A stretch of 64,000 nucleotides of DNA, from the NCBI RefSeq assembly GCF_035594125.1, contig NC_087168.1:17823150-17887149 (forward strand), read 5' to 3'. A program made the translations under genes and the position numbers. Below are positions 63,692 through 64,000 of the stretch, piece after piece. This DNA is from Scylla paramamosain. Its lineage: Eukaryota; Arthropoda; Malacostraca; Decapoda; Portunidae. How positions within the stretch are numbered: position 1 is the first letter of the stretch; every line of letters begins with the position of its first letter. Below the pieces are notes generated by a model. The model was not told the DNA's origin. It saw only the letters and a program-made list of their open reading frames with translations, and did no database searches.

Positions 63692-64000
63692 ATAGATAAA
63701 TAAATAAAGTAAATGAATAAATAAATAAAAATGAATAAAATAAATAAAATAAATAGATAATAAATAAATAAATAAATAAATAAATAAAAATAGGTAAACG
63801 AATAGAATTAAAAAGTAAAATAAATAGATAAAAATAAAAACAAAATAAAAATAAAAGAAAATATATAAACAAGTAAAAGATGAAATAAGAAAAAAATAAA
63901 CAAAACAGAAAAAATACAAATAAATTTACAAACAAATGAAGATCAGAAAACAGATGACTCAGCAATAAATGCACTAAGATAAAAACCATAAAAAAAAACA
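62730..64000. repeat. Simple-repeat-rich end of window
   Basis: GACA/GCCA repeats (62855-62990), GGAG and GGAA repeats (63290-63380), and about 300 bp of (TAAA)n-like sequence (63630-63930). No gene seen. Confidence 0.85.

Overview
The window is eukaryotic nuclear DNA with split genes, GT-AG introns, very dense simple-sequence repeats and many decayed transposons. The genes are animal genes. The microsatellite load, the CR1/Jockey-like retroelement fragments and the tRNA-derived SINE suggest an arthropod, most likely a decapod crustacean. That placement is an inference from composition and repeat style, not a database result.

Layout. (1) 0.7-10.7 kb, + strand: 13 exons, each encoding one LDL-receptor class A (LDLa) domain, of a gene whose 5' end lies outside the window. 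Most are symmetric phase 1-1 exons, several have been copied recently together with their introns, and most carry an extra cysteine. (2) 11-15 kb: a 29-bp minisatellite and a decayed CR1-like retrotransposon. (3) 15.8-18.4(18.8) kb, + strand: a second, complete-looking small secreted protein gene with a signal peptide and three canonical LDLa domains, behind a CRE/CCAAT promoter. (4) 19-22.7 kb: intergenic repeats and a piggyBac-like MITE. (5) 23.0-27.1 kb, + strand: snurportin-1 (SNUPN), 8 coding exons, 352 aa. (6) 29.6-39.1 kb, - strand: RuvB-like 2/reptin (RUVBL2), 11 coding exons, 461 aa. Its introns hold a Tc1-type foldback, two TIR elements, a dispersed MITE and a Jockey-like fragment. 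(7) 40.3-49.4 kb, + strand: intraflagellar transport protein IFT81, 14 coding exons, 679 aa. (8) 49.4-55 kb: microsatellites and an orphan CCAAT-rich promoter-like patch. (9) 55.2-56.9 kb: a deleted pogo/Tigger-like DNA transposon with near-perfect TIRs. (10) 58.4-62.6 kb, + strand: a TATA/Inr core promoter, then three exons of an unrecognised small secreted cysteine-rich protein. (11) 62.6-64 kb: simple repeats.

The three housekeeping genes could be reassembled exon by exon into uninterrupted reading frames whose lengths match the families (SNUPN about 360, RUVBL2 about 463, IFT81 about 676 residues in vertebrates), so those calls are strong. RUVBL2 and IFT81 are head to head about 1.2 kb apart. 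The intervening DNA has three CCAAT boxes next to RUVBL2 and a 13-of-14 match to an RFX X-box, the classic switch for ciliary genes, on the IFT81 side. No prokaryotic systems, CRISPR arrays or viral genes were seen. The most unusual coding material is the expanding odd-cysteine LDLa array and the unrecognised secreted protein at 60.8-62.6 kb.
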